NCBI GenBank assembly: GCA_963708645.1
Contig: CAVPTA010000013.1
Location: forward strand, 55,476 to 119,475
Direction: 5' to 3'
DNA from: RYN-133 sp963708645
GTDB taxonomy: Bacteria > Actinomycetota > Actinomycetes > Mycobacteriales > Jatrophihabitantaceae
Length of the DNA: 64,000 bases
The notes beneath the pieces were generated by a model. The model was given only the letters and a program-made list of their open reading frames with translations. It had not been told where the DNA came from and made no database searches. Position 1 is the first letter of the stretch, and the number at the start of each line of letters is the position of its first letter. Shown here piece after piece: positions 7,889 through 16,550 of this stretch. Made by a program: the position numbers and the translations under genes.

Positions 7889-9058
7889 TCAGGCGTTCCG
7901 CGTCGCTTCGAGGCGATCCTGCAGGAACTCGCGCTCGACCGCGTTGGACGTGAGATGTAGTGCCTCCGCATACGCGGCGCATGCCTCGTCCTGACGTCCG
8001 AGGCGGCGCAGGAAATCGGCCCGGGCGGCCGCGAGGTAGCCGTAGCCGGCCAGTTGTGGCTCGGCGCCGAGCCGCTCCAGCGCGGCCAGACCGGCGGCGG
8101 GCCCGTCGGCGAAGCCGATCGCGACCGCACGGTTGAGGGCGACGACGGGTGAGGGCCAGATCTCACCGAGCACGCCGTACAGCGCGACCACCTCACGCCA
8201 ATCGGTCTCGGCCCAGCTCGGCGCCTCCGCGTGGACCGCTGCGATGGCCGCTTGCAGCGCGTACCGGCTCGGCGGACGGTGCCGCAACGCGTCGCGGACG
8301 AGCGCGACGCCCTCGAAGATCGCGCCGGTGTCCCACTGACTGCGGTCTTGATCCTCGAGCAGGACGAGATGACCGTCCGGATCAAGACGCGTCGCGCGCC
8401 GCGCGTCGGTGAGCAGGACGAGGGCGAGCAGCCCGGTCACGTCGGCCGAGTCCGGCAGCAGCGCGTGCAGCATTCGCGCGAGATCGGTCGCGCGCTCGAC
8501 GAGGTCGCGGCGCACGAGGCTCGCGCCGGCGGGAGCGGTGTGTCCGGTCGTGAACAGCAGATGCACCACCTCGACGACTGCGGTGATCCGCTCGGGCAGC
8601 TCACTGGCGGCGGGGACGCGATACGGGATCCGCGCCGCCGCGATCTTCTTCTTCGCCCGAGTGATGCGGGCGGCCATCGTCGGCTCGCTGACGAGAAACG
8701 CGCGGGCAACCTCGGCCGTGGACAGACCGCACAGCAGGCGCAGGGTGAGCGCGATCTGGGCTTCTTGCGCGAGTGCCGGGTGGCAGCACGTGCAGATCAG
8801 CCGCAGCCGGTCGTCGGCGATCGCGTCGGGATCGACAGGCTCGGTGGGCGGAGCTACGTCGTCCATCACCAGCTCCGGCATCGCCCGCCGGAAAAGCGCG
8901 TCGCGGCGGATCAGGTCGAGCGCGCGGTTGCGGGCGGTGGTCGTCAGCCACGCGGCCGGGCGGGACGGGATGCCGGCCTCGGCCCAGCTGGTCAGCGCGC
9001 GGGCGTAGGCGTCCTGGACGCATTCCTCGGCCAGGTCGAGGTCACGCGTGACCCGCAC
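7889..9058 (-). CDS. ECF42-type RNA polymerase sigma factor with C-terminal extension
   Basis: A 389-residue sigma factor from the GTG start. Region 2 includes RDLDLAEECVQDAYARAL and PAAWLTTTARNRALDLIRRD. Region 4 includes LRLLCGLSTAEVARAFLVSEPTMAARITRAKKKI. A long C-terminal TPR/DUF6596-type extension follows. It lies directly downstream of a DGPF (YCII-related) gene, the hallmark partner of the ECF42 group. In-frame coding similarity continues upstream of the GTG to about 9143 (TAAVAAAVADAHRREWGLVL), where only a CTG follows a GAGGA sequence, so the true N-terminus is probably about 28 residues longer and its start codon is unclear. Confidence 0.88.
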   Translation of the reverse strand: MRVTRDLDLAEECVQDAYARALTSWAEAGIPSRPAAWLTTTARNRALDLIRRDALFRRAMPELVMDDVAPPTEPVDPDAIADDRLRLICTCCHPALAQEAQIALTLRLLCGLSTAEVARAFLVSEPTMAARITRAKKKIAAARIPYRVPAASELPERITAVVEVVHLLFTTGHTAPAGASLVRRDLVERATDLARMLHALLPDSADVTGLLALVLLTDARRATRLDPDGHLVLLEDQDRSQWDTGAIFEGVALVRDALRHRPPSRYALQAAIAAVHAEAPSWAETDWREVVALYGVLGEIWPSPVVALNRAVAIGFADGPAAGLAALERLGAEPQLAGYGYLAAARADFLRRLGRQDEACAAYAEALHLTSNAVEREFLQDRLEATRNA

Positions 9059-9158
9059 CGTCGCGGCGAGGACGAGGCCCCACTCGCGACGGTGCGCGTC
9101 GGCGACCGCCGCAGCTACCGCGGCAGTCGGATTGTCGGTGCTCAGTTGTCCTCGGCGC

Positions 9159-9506
9159 TCAGCTGAAGACCATGATCGGCCGCACCTCGAGGCCGCCGCT
9201 GAGTACAGGGACCTGCTTGGCCAGCTCGATCGCCTCGTCGAGGTCGGCCGCCTCGACCAGGTAGTAGCCCCCGAGGGCTTCCTTGCTCTCGACGAACGGG
9301 CCGTCGGTGACGGTGAAGCCGCCGGCGCCGTCGGGGCGCACGGTCGTCGCGGTCGAGACGGCCTGCAGGGCCTCGCCGCCCTTCACGGCGGCGTCGTTCT
9401 TCGTTCCGAACGCGTTGTGGCCGTCCATCACGCCCTGCATCGTCGCCTCGTCGGCGTTCGCGTAGGCAGCCTCGTCGTCATAGATCAGGATCAGGAACTG
9501 CGACAT
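9159..9506 (-). CDS. DGPF/YCII-related domain protein, sigma-factor partner
   Basis: A 115-residue protein beginning MSQFLILIYDDEAAYANADE and containing VTDGPFVESKEALGGYYLVE, the DGPF signature of the YCII-related family, and ending PIMVFS. ECF42 sigma factors control genes for such proteins, and the two are adjacent here on the same strand. The molecular role is unknown. The start is ATG preceded by GAGGGGGA. A longer upstream open frame has no similarity. Confidence 0.88.
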   Translation of the reverse strand: MSQFLILIYDDEAAYANADEATMQGVMDGHNAFGTKNDAAVKGGEALQAVSTATTVRPDGAGGFTVTDGPFVESKEALGGYYLVEAADLDEAIELAKQVPVLSGGLEVRPIMVFS

Positions 9507-9608
9507 CGTGGGATCCCCCTCGTTCACGGCCCGCCTGTCGGGCCGGTCAATTATCCGACGAGCGCGTCGACAGCACATCGACAACGTGCTCGGTAATCTC
9601 ATCGGATC

Positions 9609-10388
9609 ATGGATTGGAACCTGCGCACCTGTTCCCGCAAGGGACACGTGACGTACGCGCCGGACGAGCCCGAGTACCGCGCCAAGCTCGAAGCCGCGAC
9701 GCCGCTGGGGAGCGCGTGGCGCTGTCTGCGGTGCGGGTCGTACGTGCTGGGCGAGCCGCACGGCACCGGGCCGGCCGACGATGCCCCCGTGCTGCTGCGC
9801 GGAAAGGCGCTGCGCAGTGCGTTCATCCTGCGAGCGCTCGCGATCGAACGTTGGTTCCGCGGCGTCGTCCTCGCGCTGCTGGGGATCGCCGTGCTCAAGC
9901 TCAAGAGCACGAAGGTGAGCCTGCAGGACCTGTTCAAGAAGGACCTCAAGGCGCTGGACCCGTTCTTCCGACAGATCCACTTCAAGGTGTCCGACTCGAG
10001 CACGATCACCTCGATCGAGAAAATCCTGCACGCCAAGTCCTCGACCCTCACCGGCATCGGGATCGCCCTGATTCTCTATGCTGCGCTGCAGATTCTCGAA
10101 GGTGTCGGCCTGTGGTCGCTCAAGCGATGGGGCGAATACGTCGCGGTGGTCGGCACGACCGCGTTCATCCCGCTCGAGATCTACGAGATCGTCGACAAGA
10201 TCAGCTGGCTGAAGATCGTGATCCTGGTGATCAACATCGTCGCGGTCGTCTACCTGCTCTGGTCCAAGCGGCTGTTCGGCATCCGCGGTGGCCACAAGGC
10301 GTACGAGGAATCGCTGCACGAGGTGTCGCTGCTCGAGGTCGAGCAGTCGTCCGCGTCCCCCGCGAATACCGCTCAGTCGACGGGGTGA
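9609..10388 (+). CDS. DUF2127 family membrane protein
   Basis: A 259-residue integral membrane protein. The N-terminal part has a Cys-containing motif WRCLRCGSYVLG that could bind metal. The remainder matches DUF2127: a membrane segment around FRGVVLALLGIAVLK, a loop, TLTGIGIALILYAALQILEGVGLW, then GEYVAVVGTTAFIPLEIYEI and a last segment VILVINIVAVVYLLWSK. Function is unknown. Its 3' end overlaps the convergent enoyl-CoA hydratase gene by 16 bp. Confidence 0.75.
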   Translation: MDWNLRTCSRKGHVTYAPDEPEYRAKLEAATPLGSAWRCLRCGSYVLGEPHGTGPADDAPVLLRGKALRSAFILRALAIERWFRGVVLALLGIAVLKLKSTKVSLQDLFKKDLKALDPFFRQIHFKVSDSSTITSIEKILHAKSSTLTGIGIALILYAALQILEGVGLWSLKRWGEYVAVVGTTAFIPLEIYEIVDKISWLKIVILVINIVAVVYLLWSKRLFGIRGGHKAYEESLHEVSLLEVEQSSASPANTAQSTG

Positions 10389-11044
10389 TCGGTATCGCGC
10401 AACGCAGCCAATGCGTCGGCGTACATCCGCTCCTTGATGGTCCCCAGCGTCGGGCCCGCCTTGCCGGCGAGCGGACGGGCAACCTCGATCGCCGACGACA
10501 GCACGTCGTCCTCGTGCGCAACCGCGTCGACGATGCCGGCAGCGAGCGCATCAGTGCCGCCGTAACGGCGTCCGGTTGTCATCGCCTCGTGTGCGGTCTT
10601 CTTCGACAACTTGCCCTGGATCAGCCCGGACATGCCGCGGCTGAACGGGATGTTGATGTCGACCTCGGGCAGGCAGAAATAACCACGATCGGCCCGCATC
10701 ACCCGGAAGTCGTGCGCGAGCGCCGCCATCCCGCCACCGGCGAACGCGTGCCCTTGCACAGCCGCGACCGTCGCGACCGGCAGCGCCAGAAATCGCGCCA
10801 GCATCGCGTGCACATCGACGACGTAGTCGATGAAGCGCTCGCCGTTCTGTGACAACCACTCGAGGTCGAGCCCGTTCGAGAAGAACTTCCCGGTCGCTGT
10901 CGTCACCAGCGCGCGATGACCCTCGGTCGTGTCGACGGTCGTGAGGTGCTCCTGCACCTCCTTGAGCCAATCGGGGTGGAATCGGTTCTCGGTGTCGCCG
11001 AGGTCGAGGACGAAGACCTCGCCGTCGCGGTCCAGGCTGGGCAT
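10373..11044 (-). CDS. Enoyl-CoA hydratase/isomerase family protein
   Basis: A 223-residue crotonase-fold protein, short for the family and close to delta3,delta2-enoyl-CoA isomerases. The oxyanion-hole segments are GKFFSNGLDLEWLSQ and AVQGHAFAGGGMAALAHDFRVM. LPEVDINIPFSRGM follows, where isomerases place their catalytic acid. It would move a double bond in unsaturated acyl-CoA during beta-oxidation, but hydratase activity is not excluded. The ATG giving MPSLDRDGEVFVLDLG was chosen; an in-frame ATG seven codons upstream would overlap the divergent gene. Confidence 0.78.
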   Translation of the reverse strand: MPSLDRDGEVFVLDLGDTENRFHPDWLKEVQEHLTTVDTTEGHRALVTTATGKFFSNGLDLEWLSQNGERFIDYVVDVHAMLARFLALPVATVAAVQGHAFAGGGMAALAHDFRVMRADRGYFCLPEVDINIPFSRGMSGLIQGKLSKKTAHEAMTTGRRYGGTDALAAGIVDAVAHEDDVLSSAIEVARPLAGKAGPTLGTIKERMYADALAALRDTDHPVD

Positions 11045-11059
11045 CCGCGAATCGTACTG

Positions 11060-12262
11060 ATGCAAGATAGAGATGTGTCCGACAACGATCTGTTGCCGCT
11101 GCTGCGCGACCGCCTCGTCGGTCTGTATTCACCGCTGCTCGCCGACACGACCGCAACACTGCTGTTCACCGCCGGCGGGCTGGCGACGTGGACGGTCGAC
11201 ATCGACCGTGGTCGCGCCTCGGCACGGGTCGGTACACCTGCCACGCCGACCACGACCGTGCGCGCCCCGCTGCCTGTCCTCACCGACGTCGTCTCGGGAC
11301 GCCGCAGCGGCGTGCAGGCGTTCCTGGCCGGCGACCTCACCGTGCGAGGCAATCTCGCGCTCGCGCTGCAACTGGACGGGCTGTTCCCCGGAGATCCGGC
11401 CGACGACTCGCGCACACTGACCAGGTCGGTGCACGCCGACGGGATCGAGACGTTCTATCTCGAGTCCGGTCCGCACGATGCGCCGCCGGTGGTGCTCGTG
11501 CACGGCCTGTCGGCGACGAATGCCTCGATGTTGCCGATGATTGCGGGCCTGTCGCAGTCGTACCGCGTCCTCGCTCCCGATCTGCCCGGGCACGGCGGAA
11601 CGCAGGCGACGACCTCAGCCCACGGCGCCGCCTATCTCGGAAAATGGCTCGCTGCGTTCCTCCGCGAAACCTGCGACGAGCCGGCGGTGCTCGTCGGCAA
11701 CAGCCTCGGCGGACGGACCGCGCTGCAAGCTGCACTCGATGCTCCCGATGCGGTGCGCGGGCTGGTGCTGTTGTGCCCGGCGGTCGCGTTTCGCAAGCTG
11801 CGTCAGCTCGTCCCGTTCGTGCGGCTGGTGCCCGACCAGATCGTGTCGCTGCCGATGCGACTGCCGCGCGGGCTTGCGATGCGCGGGCTACGCAACCTGT
11901 TCTCCGATCCGTCGCGGCTTCCGGACACGTGGTACGAGTCCGCCGTCGACGAGTTCGCGCGCGTGCTGGGGATCCGCGCGAACCGGCTGGCCACCTTCTC
12001 GGCGCTGCGGCACGTCTATCTCGACGAGCCGTTCGGCGAGGACGGGTTCTGGGACCGGCTGCCCGATCTCGTGCCACCGGCACTGTTCCTCTGGGGTGAC
12101 CGCGACGTGCTCGTGCCCTCGGGCTTCGGCCGGTTCGTGACCGAGGCGTTGCCGAATGCCAGGTCGGTGGTGCTCGACGACTGCGGTCACGTTCCGCAGT
12201 TCGAACACCCCGAACTCACGATCCACTACACAGCCGAGTTCATCGAATCACTCGTCAGCTGA
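11060..12262 (+). CDS. SCP2 sterol-binding domain fused to alpha/beta hydrolase
   Basis: A 400-residue two-domain protein. Residues 1-125 look like an SCP2-type lipid-carrier domain (LLFTAGGLATWTVDIDRGRA, then VQAFLAGDLTVRGNLALALQLDGLF). The rest is an alpha/beta hydrolase with VVLVHGLSATNASM, nucleophile elbow GNSLGG, LWGDRDVLVPS (Asp) and DDCGHVPQFEHPE (His). The fusion suggests a hydrolase acting on lipid-like substrates, which is inference. The start could also be a GTG five codons downstream. Its last 15 bp overlap the convergent flavoprotein gene. Confidence 0.75.
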   Translation: MQDRDVSDNDLLPLLRDRLVGLYSPLLADTTATLLFTAGGLATWTVDIDRGRASARVGTPATPTTTVRAPLPVLTDVVSGRRSGVQAFLAGDLTVRGNLALALQLDGLFPGDPADDSRTLTRSVHADGIETFYLESGPHDAPPVVLVHGLSATNASMLPMIAGLSQSYRVLAPDLPGHGGTQATTSAHGAAYLGKWLAAFLRETCDEPAVLVGNSLGGRTALQAALDAPDAVRGLVLLCPAVAFRKLRQLVPFVRLVPDQIVSLPMRLPRGLAMRGLRNLFSDPSRLPDTWYESAVDEFARVLGIRANRLATFSALRHVYLDEPFGEDGFWDRLPDLVPPALFLWGDRDVLVPSGFGRFVTEALPNARSVVLDDCGHVPQFEHPELTIHYTAEFIESLVS

Positions 12263-13690
12263 CCGCTTCGGCACACCGAACCAGCGAAGCAGTCCCTCGG
12301 TCAGTCCCGCCTGGTCCGCGCCCACCCAGACCACATGACCGTCCGGCCGCAGCAGCGCAGCGACGGCCTCCAGCTCATCGCTGTCGCCGATGACGTGAGC
12401 CACGCGGTCCGACCAGCCGCCGACCGACAATCGTCCCGTCGTGTCGAGCAGCACGCCTCGACCGGTGCGCATGTGTTCGTAGAGTCGGCCCGGTCCGACC
12501 GCGATGTCGCGCAATCGGCGTCCGATGATCTGGCGGTCGTCGCCGAGGTCGTAACGCACACCGATCGCGGTGATCATCTCGAGCACGCGGCGGTTCACGA
12601 CGTCGAGATCCATCAGGTCCGACAGCAGTTGCCGCACTGCCTGCGGTCCCGGCTGCGGCGTCATCAGTTCCATCTGCGCACGCGTGGTGTTCAGCACCGC
12701 CCTGGCCACCGGACGCCGTTCGGACTCGTAGCTGTCGAGCAGCCAGTCCGGTGCCCAGCCGGCGAGCTCGGCCGCCAGTTTCCACCCCAGGTTGAACGCG
12801 TCCTGGACGCCGAGGTTGAGGCCCTGCCCGCCCGCCGGCGGATGCACGTGCGCGGCGTCGCCGGCCAGCAGCACTCGACCGACTCGGTAACGATCGGCGA
12901 GCCGCGTGGCGTCGCCGAAGCGCGAGAGCCAACTCGGCGAGTGCACACCGAAGTCCGTGCCCGCAGTGACGCGCAGCTGCCGCCGGAACTCCTCGAGAGT
13001 GGGCGCTACCGTGCGGTCGTCGGCGATTCCATCTGCTGGCACGACGACGCGGTAGCGCCCGTGGCCGACCGGTCCGAGGCCGAAGCGCAACTGCGTCTTG
13101 CGCACCTCGGCCACCACGGCCGCAACGGACTCGGGTGACGCAGCCGCCTCCATCTCACCGACCAGCGTCTCGACGGCCGTGGCATCCCCCGGGAAACCGA
13201 CCCCGAGGAGCTTGCGGACGACGCTGCGGCCGCCGTCGCAGCCGACGACATAGCGGGCGCGCAGGCGCATCCCGTCGGCGAGCTCGACGTCCACGCCGGC
13301 GTCGTCCTGACTCAGTCCGACCACCTCGTGCCCGCGCCGGATGTCGGCCCCGAGCTCGAGCGCGTGATCGGCCAGGAGGCGATCCGTGACCGGTTGCGGG
13401 ATGCCGAGGATGTAGCCGTGCGCGGTGTCGAGATCGGTTGGCGGTGCCTTGGTGATGCCGGCCAGAAGTCCCGCGCTGAGGGGATATTTCGTGCCGACCT
13501 CGAGGAAACCCTCGAGCAGCCCGCGCTGGTCCATCACCTCGATGCTGCGCACGTGCAGGCCGAGCGAGCGCACCACCTTTGTCGGCTCGCGGTCGCGTTC
13601 GAGCACGACGACCGGCACGCCGTGCAGCCGCAGTTCGGCAGCGAGCATCAAGCCCGTCGGCCCAGCGCCGACGACGATCACATCGATCAT
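12248..13690 (-). CDS. rox: FAD-dependent monooxygenase, rifampicin monooxygenase-like
   Basis: A 480-residue aromatic hydroxylase of the PheA/TfdB/UbiH type. It has the FAD-binding motif IVVGAGPTGLMLAAEL, RSLGLHVRSIEVMDQRG, a DG-type motif around VVGCDGGRSVVRKLLGVGF and the second FAD motif LAGDAAHVHPPAGGQGLN. The MIDVIVVGAGPTGLMLAAEL start and PTKVVRSLGLHVRSIEVMDQ are, as I recall them, very close to actinobacterial rifampicin monooxygenases, which hydroxylate and linearise rifamycins. The family is certain; the antibiotic substrate is inferred from recalled similarity. Confidence 0.75.
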   Translation of the reverse strand: MIDVIVVGAGPTGLMLAAELRLHGVPVVVLERDREPTKVVRSLGLHVRSIEVMDQRGLLEGFLEVGTKYPLSAGLLAGITKAPPTDLDTAHGYILGIPQPVTDRLLADHALELGADIRRGHEVVGLSQDDAGVDVELADGMRLRARYVVGCDGGRSVVRKLLGVGFPGDATAVETLVGEMEAAASPESVAAVVAEVRKTQLRFGLGPVGHGRYRVVVPADGIADDRTVAPTLEEFRRQLRVTAGTDFGVHSPSWLSRFGDATRLADRYRVGRVLLAGDAAHVHPPAGGQGLNLGVQDAFNLGWKLAAELAGWAPDWLLDSYESERRPVARAVLNTTRAQMELMTPQPGPQAVRQLLSDLMDLDVVNRRVLEMITAIGVRYDLGDDRQIIGRRLRDIAVGPGRLYEHMRTGRGVLLDTTGRLSVGGWSDRVAHVIGDSDELEAVAALLRPDGHVVWVGADQAGLTEGLLRWFGVPKRSADE

Positions 13691-13794
13691 GAGAAATCCG
13701 TTCCGAGGTCGGCCGCAGATTCTGCGGCATCACCCGGGCCTTGCCGCAAGCCCCCGCGTCGGCTATAGCTTGGAGGTGAAGGGGTCAGCGTGAC

Positions 13795-14766
13795 CTAGAG
13801 CGTCGCGATGAGGTCTTCGGCGGCCGCGTAGGGGTCGGTCTCGCCGGCGACGACACGCTCCGCCGCGGCGTCCAACGCCGTCGAGCCGTGCACGGCGGCG
13901 AAGCGTTGCCGCACCTCGCCGACCGCGATCGCCTCGATCTCGGTCGCTGCGCGAGCACGTCGACGCCTGTCGAGTTCACCGTGTTCGGCCATCCAGCCCT
14001 GGTGTTTCTCGATCGCGGCGACGAGGTCGTCGATGCCCTCGTTGCGCGACGCGGACGTCTTGACGATCACGGGGCGCCAGGCGCCCTTGTCGCTGTGCCG
14101 TCCGCCGAGCGACTGCATGTACCGAAGATCGCGCGCCACCTGATCGGCGCCGTCACGATCGGCCTTGTTGACGACGAACACGTCGGCGACCTCGATGATC
14201 CCGGCCTTGGCGGCCTGGATGCCGTCGCCCATCCCCGGCGCGAGCACGAGCAGCGTCGTGTCGGCCAGCGAAGCGATCTCGACCTCGGCCTGCCCGACGC
14301 CCACGGTCTCGACGAGCACGACATCGCAGCCGGCCACGTCGAGCACACGCAACGCCTGCGGGACCGCGGCCGACAGCCCGCCGAGCTGTCCGCGCGATGC
14401 CATCGAGCGGATGAACACGCCGTCGTCGGTGGCGTGGTCCTGCATGCGCACGCGATCACCGAGCAACGCGCCACCCGAGAACGGGGAGGACGGGTCGACC
14501 GCGAGCACGCCGACGGTCTTGCCTGCCGCGCGCAGGGTCGCGACCAGGGCTGACGTGGTCGTCGACTTGCCCACACCCGGCGCGCCGGTCAGCCCGACGA
14601 CCTGGGCGTGCCCGGCGTGCGGGGCGAGCGCCGCGGCAACATCGCGCAGCCGCGGCGAGTCGTTCTCGACGAGCGAGATCAACCGCGCGACTGCTCGCGG
14701 CTCGGACGCACGGGTGCGTTCGACCAGGTCGTCGATCGTGGCCTGGTCGACAGTTCGGCGTGGCAC
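13795..14766 (-). CDS. meaB: MeaB/ArgK-family GTPase, chaperone of B12 mutases
   Basis: A 323-residue G3E P-loop GTPase. It has Walker A GAPGVGKSTTT, the switch region VDPSSPFSGGALLGDRVRM, VETVGVGQAEVEIASLAD and the guanine-specificity motif VNKAD. MeaB proteins gate cofactor loading and protect adenosylcobalamin-dependent acyl-CoA mutases from inactivation. Three related genes are in this window (icmA, ecm and cobalamin adenosyltransferase). The GTG start giving MPRRTVDQATID falls 17 bp after the thiolase stop, matches the family's usual length and makes a thiolase-meaB operon likely. Confidence 0.9.
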   Translation of the reverse strand: MPRRTVDQATIDDLVERTRASEPRAVARLISLVENDSPRLRDVAAALAPHAGHAQVVGLTGAPGVGKSTTTSALVATLRAAGKTVGVLAVDPSSPFSGGALLGDRVRMQDHATDDGVFIRSMASRGQLGGLSAAVPQALRVLDVAGCDVVLVETVGVGQAEVEIASLADTTLLVLAPGMGDGIQAAKAGIIEVADVFVVNKADRDGADQVARDLRYMQSLGGRHSDKGAWRPVIVKTSASRNEGIDDLVAAIEKHQGWMAEHGELDRRRRARAATEIEAIAVGEVRQRFAAVHGSTALDAAAERVVAGETDPYAAAEDLIATL

Positions 14767-14783
14767 GTGCTGCCGCGCGCGAG

Positions 14784-15968
14784 TCAGGCTGGGACGTGCA
14801 GGATCAGTGCGTCGCCCTGACCGCCGCCGCCGCACAGCGCCGCCGCGCCCTTGCCGCCACCCCGGCGCTTGAGCTCGAGCGCGAGGGTGAGCGCAAGGCG
14901 CGCGCCGGACATGCCGATCGGGTGGCCCAGCGCTATGGCGCCGCCGTTGACGTTGACGATTTCTTCATCGACGCCGAGATCTTTCATCGACTGGATGCCG
15001 ACCGCGGCGAACGCCTCGTTGATCTCGATGAGATCGAGGTCGGCCACCGAGAGATTCTCCTTACGCAGCGCGTCCTTGATCGCGTTGGCCGGCTGCGACT
15101 GCAGCGAGTTGTCGGGGCCTGCGACGTTGCCGTGCGCGCCGATCTCGGCGATCCAGGTCAGTCCGAGTTCCTCGGCCTTGGCCTTACTCATGACAACGAC
15201 AGCAGCCGCGCCGTCGGAGATCTGCGACGCCGAGCCCGCAGTGATCGTGCCGTCCTTGGTGAACGCGGGACGGAGCTTGGCGAGCGATTCGGCGGTCGTG
15301 TCGCCGCGGATGCCCTCGTCCTCGCGGAACTCGATCGGGTCGCCCTTGCGCTGCGGAATCTCGACCGGCGCGATCTCGTCGTCGAACACGCCGTTCTTCT
15401 GCGCGACGGCAGCGCGCTGGTGAGAGCGCGCCGAGAACGCGTCCTGCTCCTCGCGACCGATCGACAGCTTCTTGTTGACGTTGTCGGTCGTCTCGCCCAT
15501 CGGCGCGTTGTCGAAGATGTCGGTGAGGCCGTCGAAGGCCATCGCGTCGAGCACCTCGATCGAGCCGTACTTGTAGCCGGCGCGCGATTTCGGCAGCAGG
15601 TGCGGCGCGTTGGTCATCGACTCCTGGCCGCCGGCCACGATGATGTCGAACTCGCCGGCCCGGATGAGCTGGTCGGCGAGCGCGATCGCGTCGAGGCCCG
15701 ACAGGCACACCTTGTTGACGGTCAGCGCGGGCACCGAGAGCGGGATACCGGCGTTGTACGCGGCCTTGCGGGCGGGGATCTGCCCCGCGCCGGCCTGCAG
15801 CACCTGACCCATGATCACGTACTGCACCTGGTCGGGGCTGACGCCCGAACGCTCGAGCGCGGCCTTGATGGCGAAGCCACCGAGATCGGCACCGGAGAAG
15901 TCCTTCAACGATCCCATCAACCGGCCCATCGGCGTGCGTGCGCCGTTGACGATGACCGATCCAGCCAT
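14784..15968 (-). CDS. Acetyl-CoA C-acetyltransferase (thiolase)
   Basis: A 394-residue type II biosynthetic thiolase. The acylated Cys is in NKVCLSGLDAI, the His in NGGAIALGHPIGMSGARL and the second Cys in ALCGGGGQGDALIL. It joins two acetyl-CoA to acetoacetyl-CoA, the entry step toward 3-hydroxybutyryl-CoA and the ethylmalonyl-CoA route, or works in reverse in degradation. The start ATG has GGAGGTCG upstream. The order coiled-coil gene, mce, thiolase, meaB is also, as I recall, found in Streptomyces. Confidence 0.92.
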   Translation of the reverse strand: MAGSVIVNGARTPMGRLMGSLKDFSGADLGGFAIKAALERSGVSPDQVQYVIMGQVLQAGAGQIPARKAAYNAGIPLSVPALTVNKVCLSGLDAIALADQLIRAGEFDIIVAGGQESMTNAPHLLPKSRAGYKYGSIEVLDAMAFDGLTDIFDNAPMGETTDNVNKKLSIGREEQDAFSARSHQRAAVAQKNGVFDDEIAPVEIPQRKGDPIEFREDEGIRGDTTAESLAKLRPAFTKDGTITAGSASQISDGAAAVVVMSKAKAEELGLTWIAEIGAHGNVAGPDNSLQSQPANAIKDALRKENLSVADLDLIEINEAFAAVGIQSMKDLGVDEEIVNVNGGAIALGHPIGMSGARLALTLALELKRRGGGKGAAALCGGGGQGDALILHVPA

Positions 15969-16081
15969 GAGCGACCTCCTCGCAGGAATTCGTTCAACCA
16001 TAGCCAGGCACACCTGCGCTCGGCTGTGACCAGTCGCACCCGAGCACGACCTACAGCGCTTGCAGTTGCGACCATGACGCG

Positions 16082-16501
16082 ATGGATTCCCTGTTCACCA
16101 AGATCGACCACGTCGGAATCGCTGTGCCGGACCTCGACGACGCGATCGCCTTCTACCGCGACAACTTCGGCATCGTGAGCGTGCACGAGGAGGTCAACGA
16201 GGAACAGGGCGTGCGCGAGGCGATGCTGTCGGTCGGTGACGGCTCGACGCGCATCCAACTGCTCGCGCCGCTCTCGTCCGAGAGCACGATCGCAAAGTTC
16301 ATCGACCGCAACGGCCCCGGCGTGCAGCAGGTGGCCTACACCGTCGACGACATCGACGCCGTGTCGGCGACGCTGCGCGAGCGCGGCCTGCGCCTGCTGT
16401 ACGACCAGCCGCGCCGCGGCACGTCCGACTCGCGCGTGAACTTCGTCCACCCGAAGGACGCCGGCGGCGTGCTGGTCGAGCTCGTTCAGGCTGCGCAGTA
16501 A
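16082..16501 (+). CDS. mce: Methylmalonyl-CoA epimerase
   Basis: A 139-residue vicinal-oxygen-chelate protein. The metal ligands are in KIDHVGIAVPDLDDAI (His), IQLLAPLS (Gln), GVQQVAYTVDDID and VLVELVQ (Glu). It converts (2S)- to (2R)-methylmalonyl-CoA for the B12 mutase; related epimerases also act on ethylmalonyl-CoA, which fits the ccr gene that begins 49 bp downstream on the same strand. The ATG gives MDSLFTKIDHVG, a normal family start. Confidence 0.93.
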   Translation: MDSLFTKIDHVGIAVPDLDDAIAFYRDNFGIVSVHEEVNEEQGVREAMLSVGDGSTRIQLLAPLSSESTIAKFIDRNGPGVQQVAYTVDDIDAVSATLRERGLRLLYDQPRRGTSDSRVNFVHPKDAGGVLVELVQAAQ

Positions 16502-16517
16502 GTTACCGTCTAGTAAC
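16502..16517. promoter_or_regulatory. Inverted repeat GTTAC-N6-GTAAC before ccr
   Basis: The bases just after the epimerase stop read GTTACCGTCTAGTAAC, a 5-bp inverted repeat with a 6-base centre, 33 bp before the ccr GTG. The same half-sites with the same spacing form the palindrome at the ecm start, suggesting a common repressor or activator, possibly TetR-like. No regulator is identified. Confidence 0.5.
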
Positions 16518-16550
16518 CTCGTGCCGAGACCGACGTGAAAGGCCTTCGAC

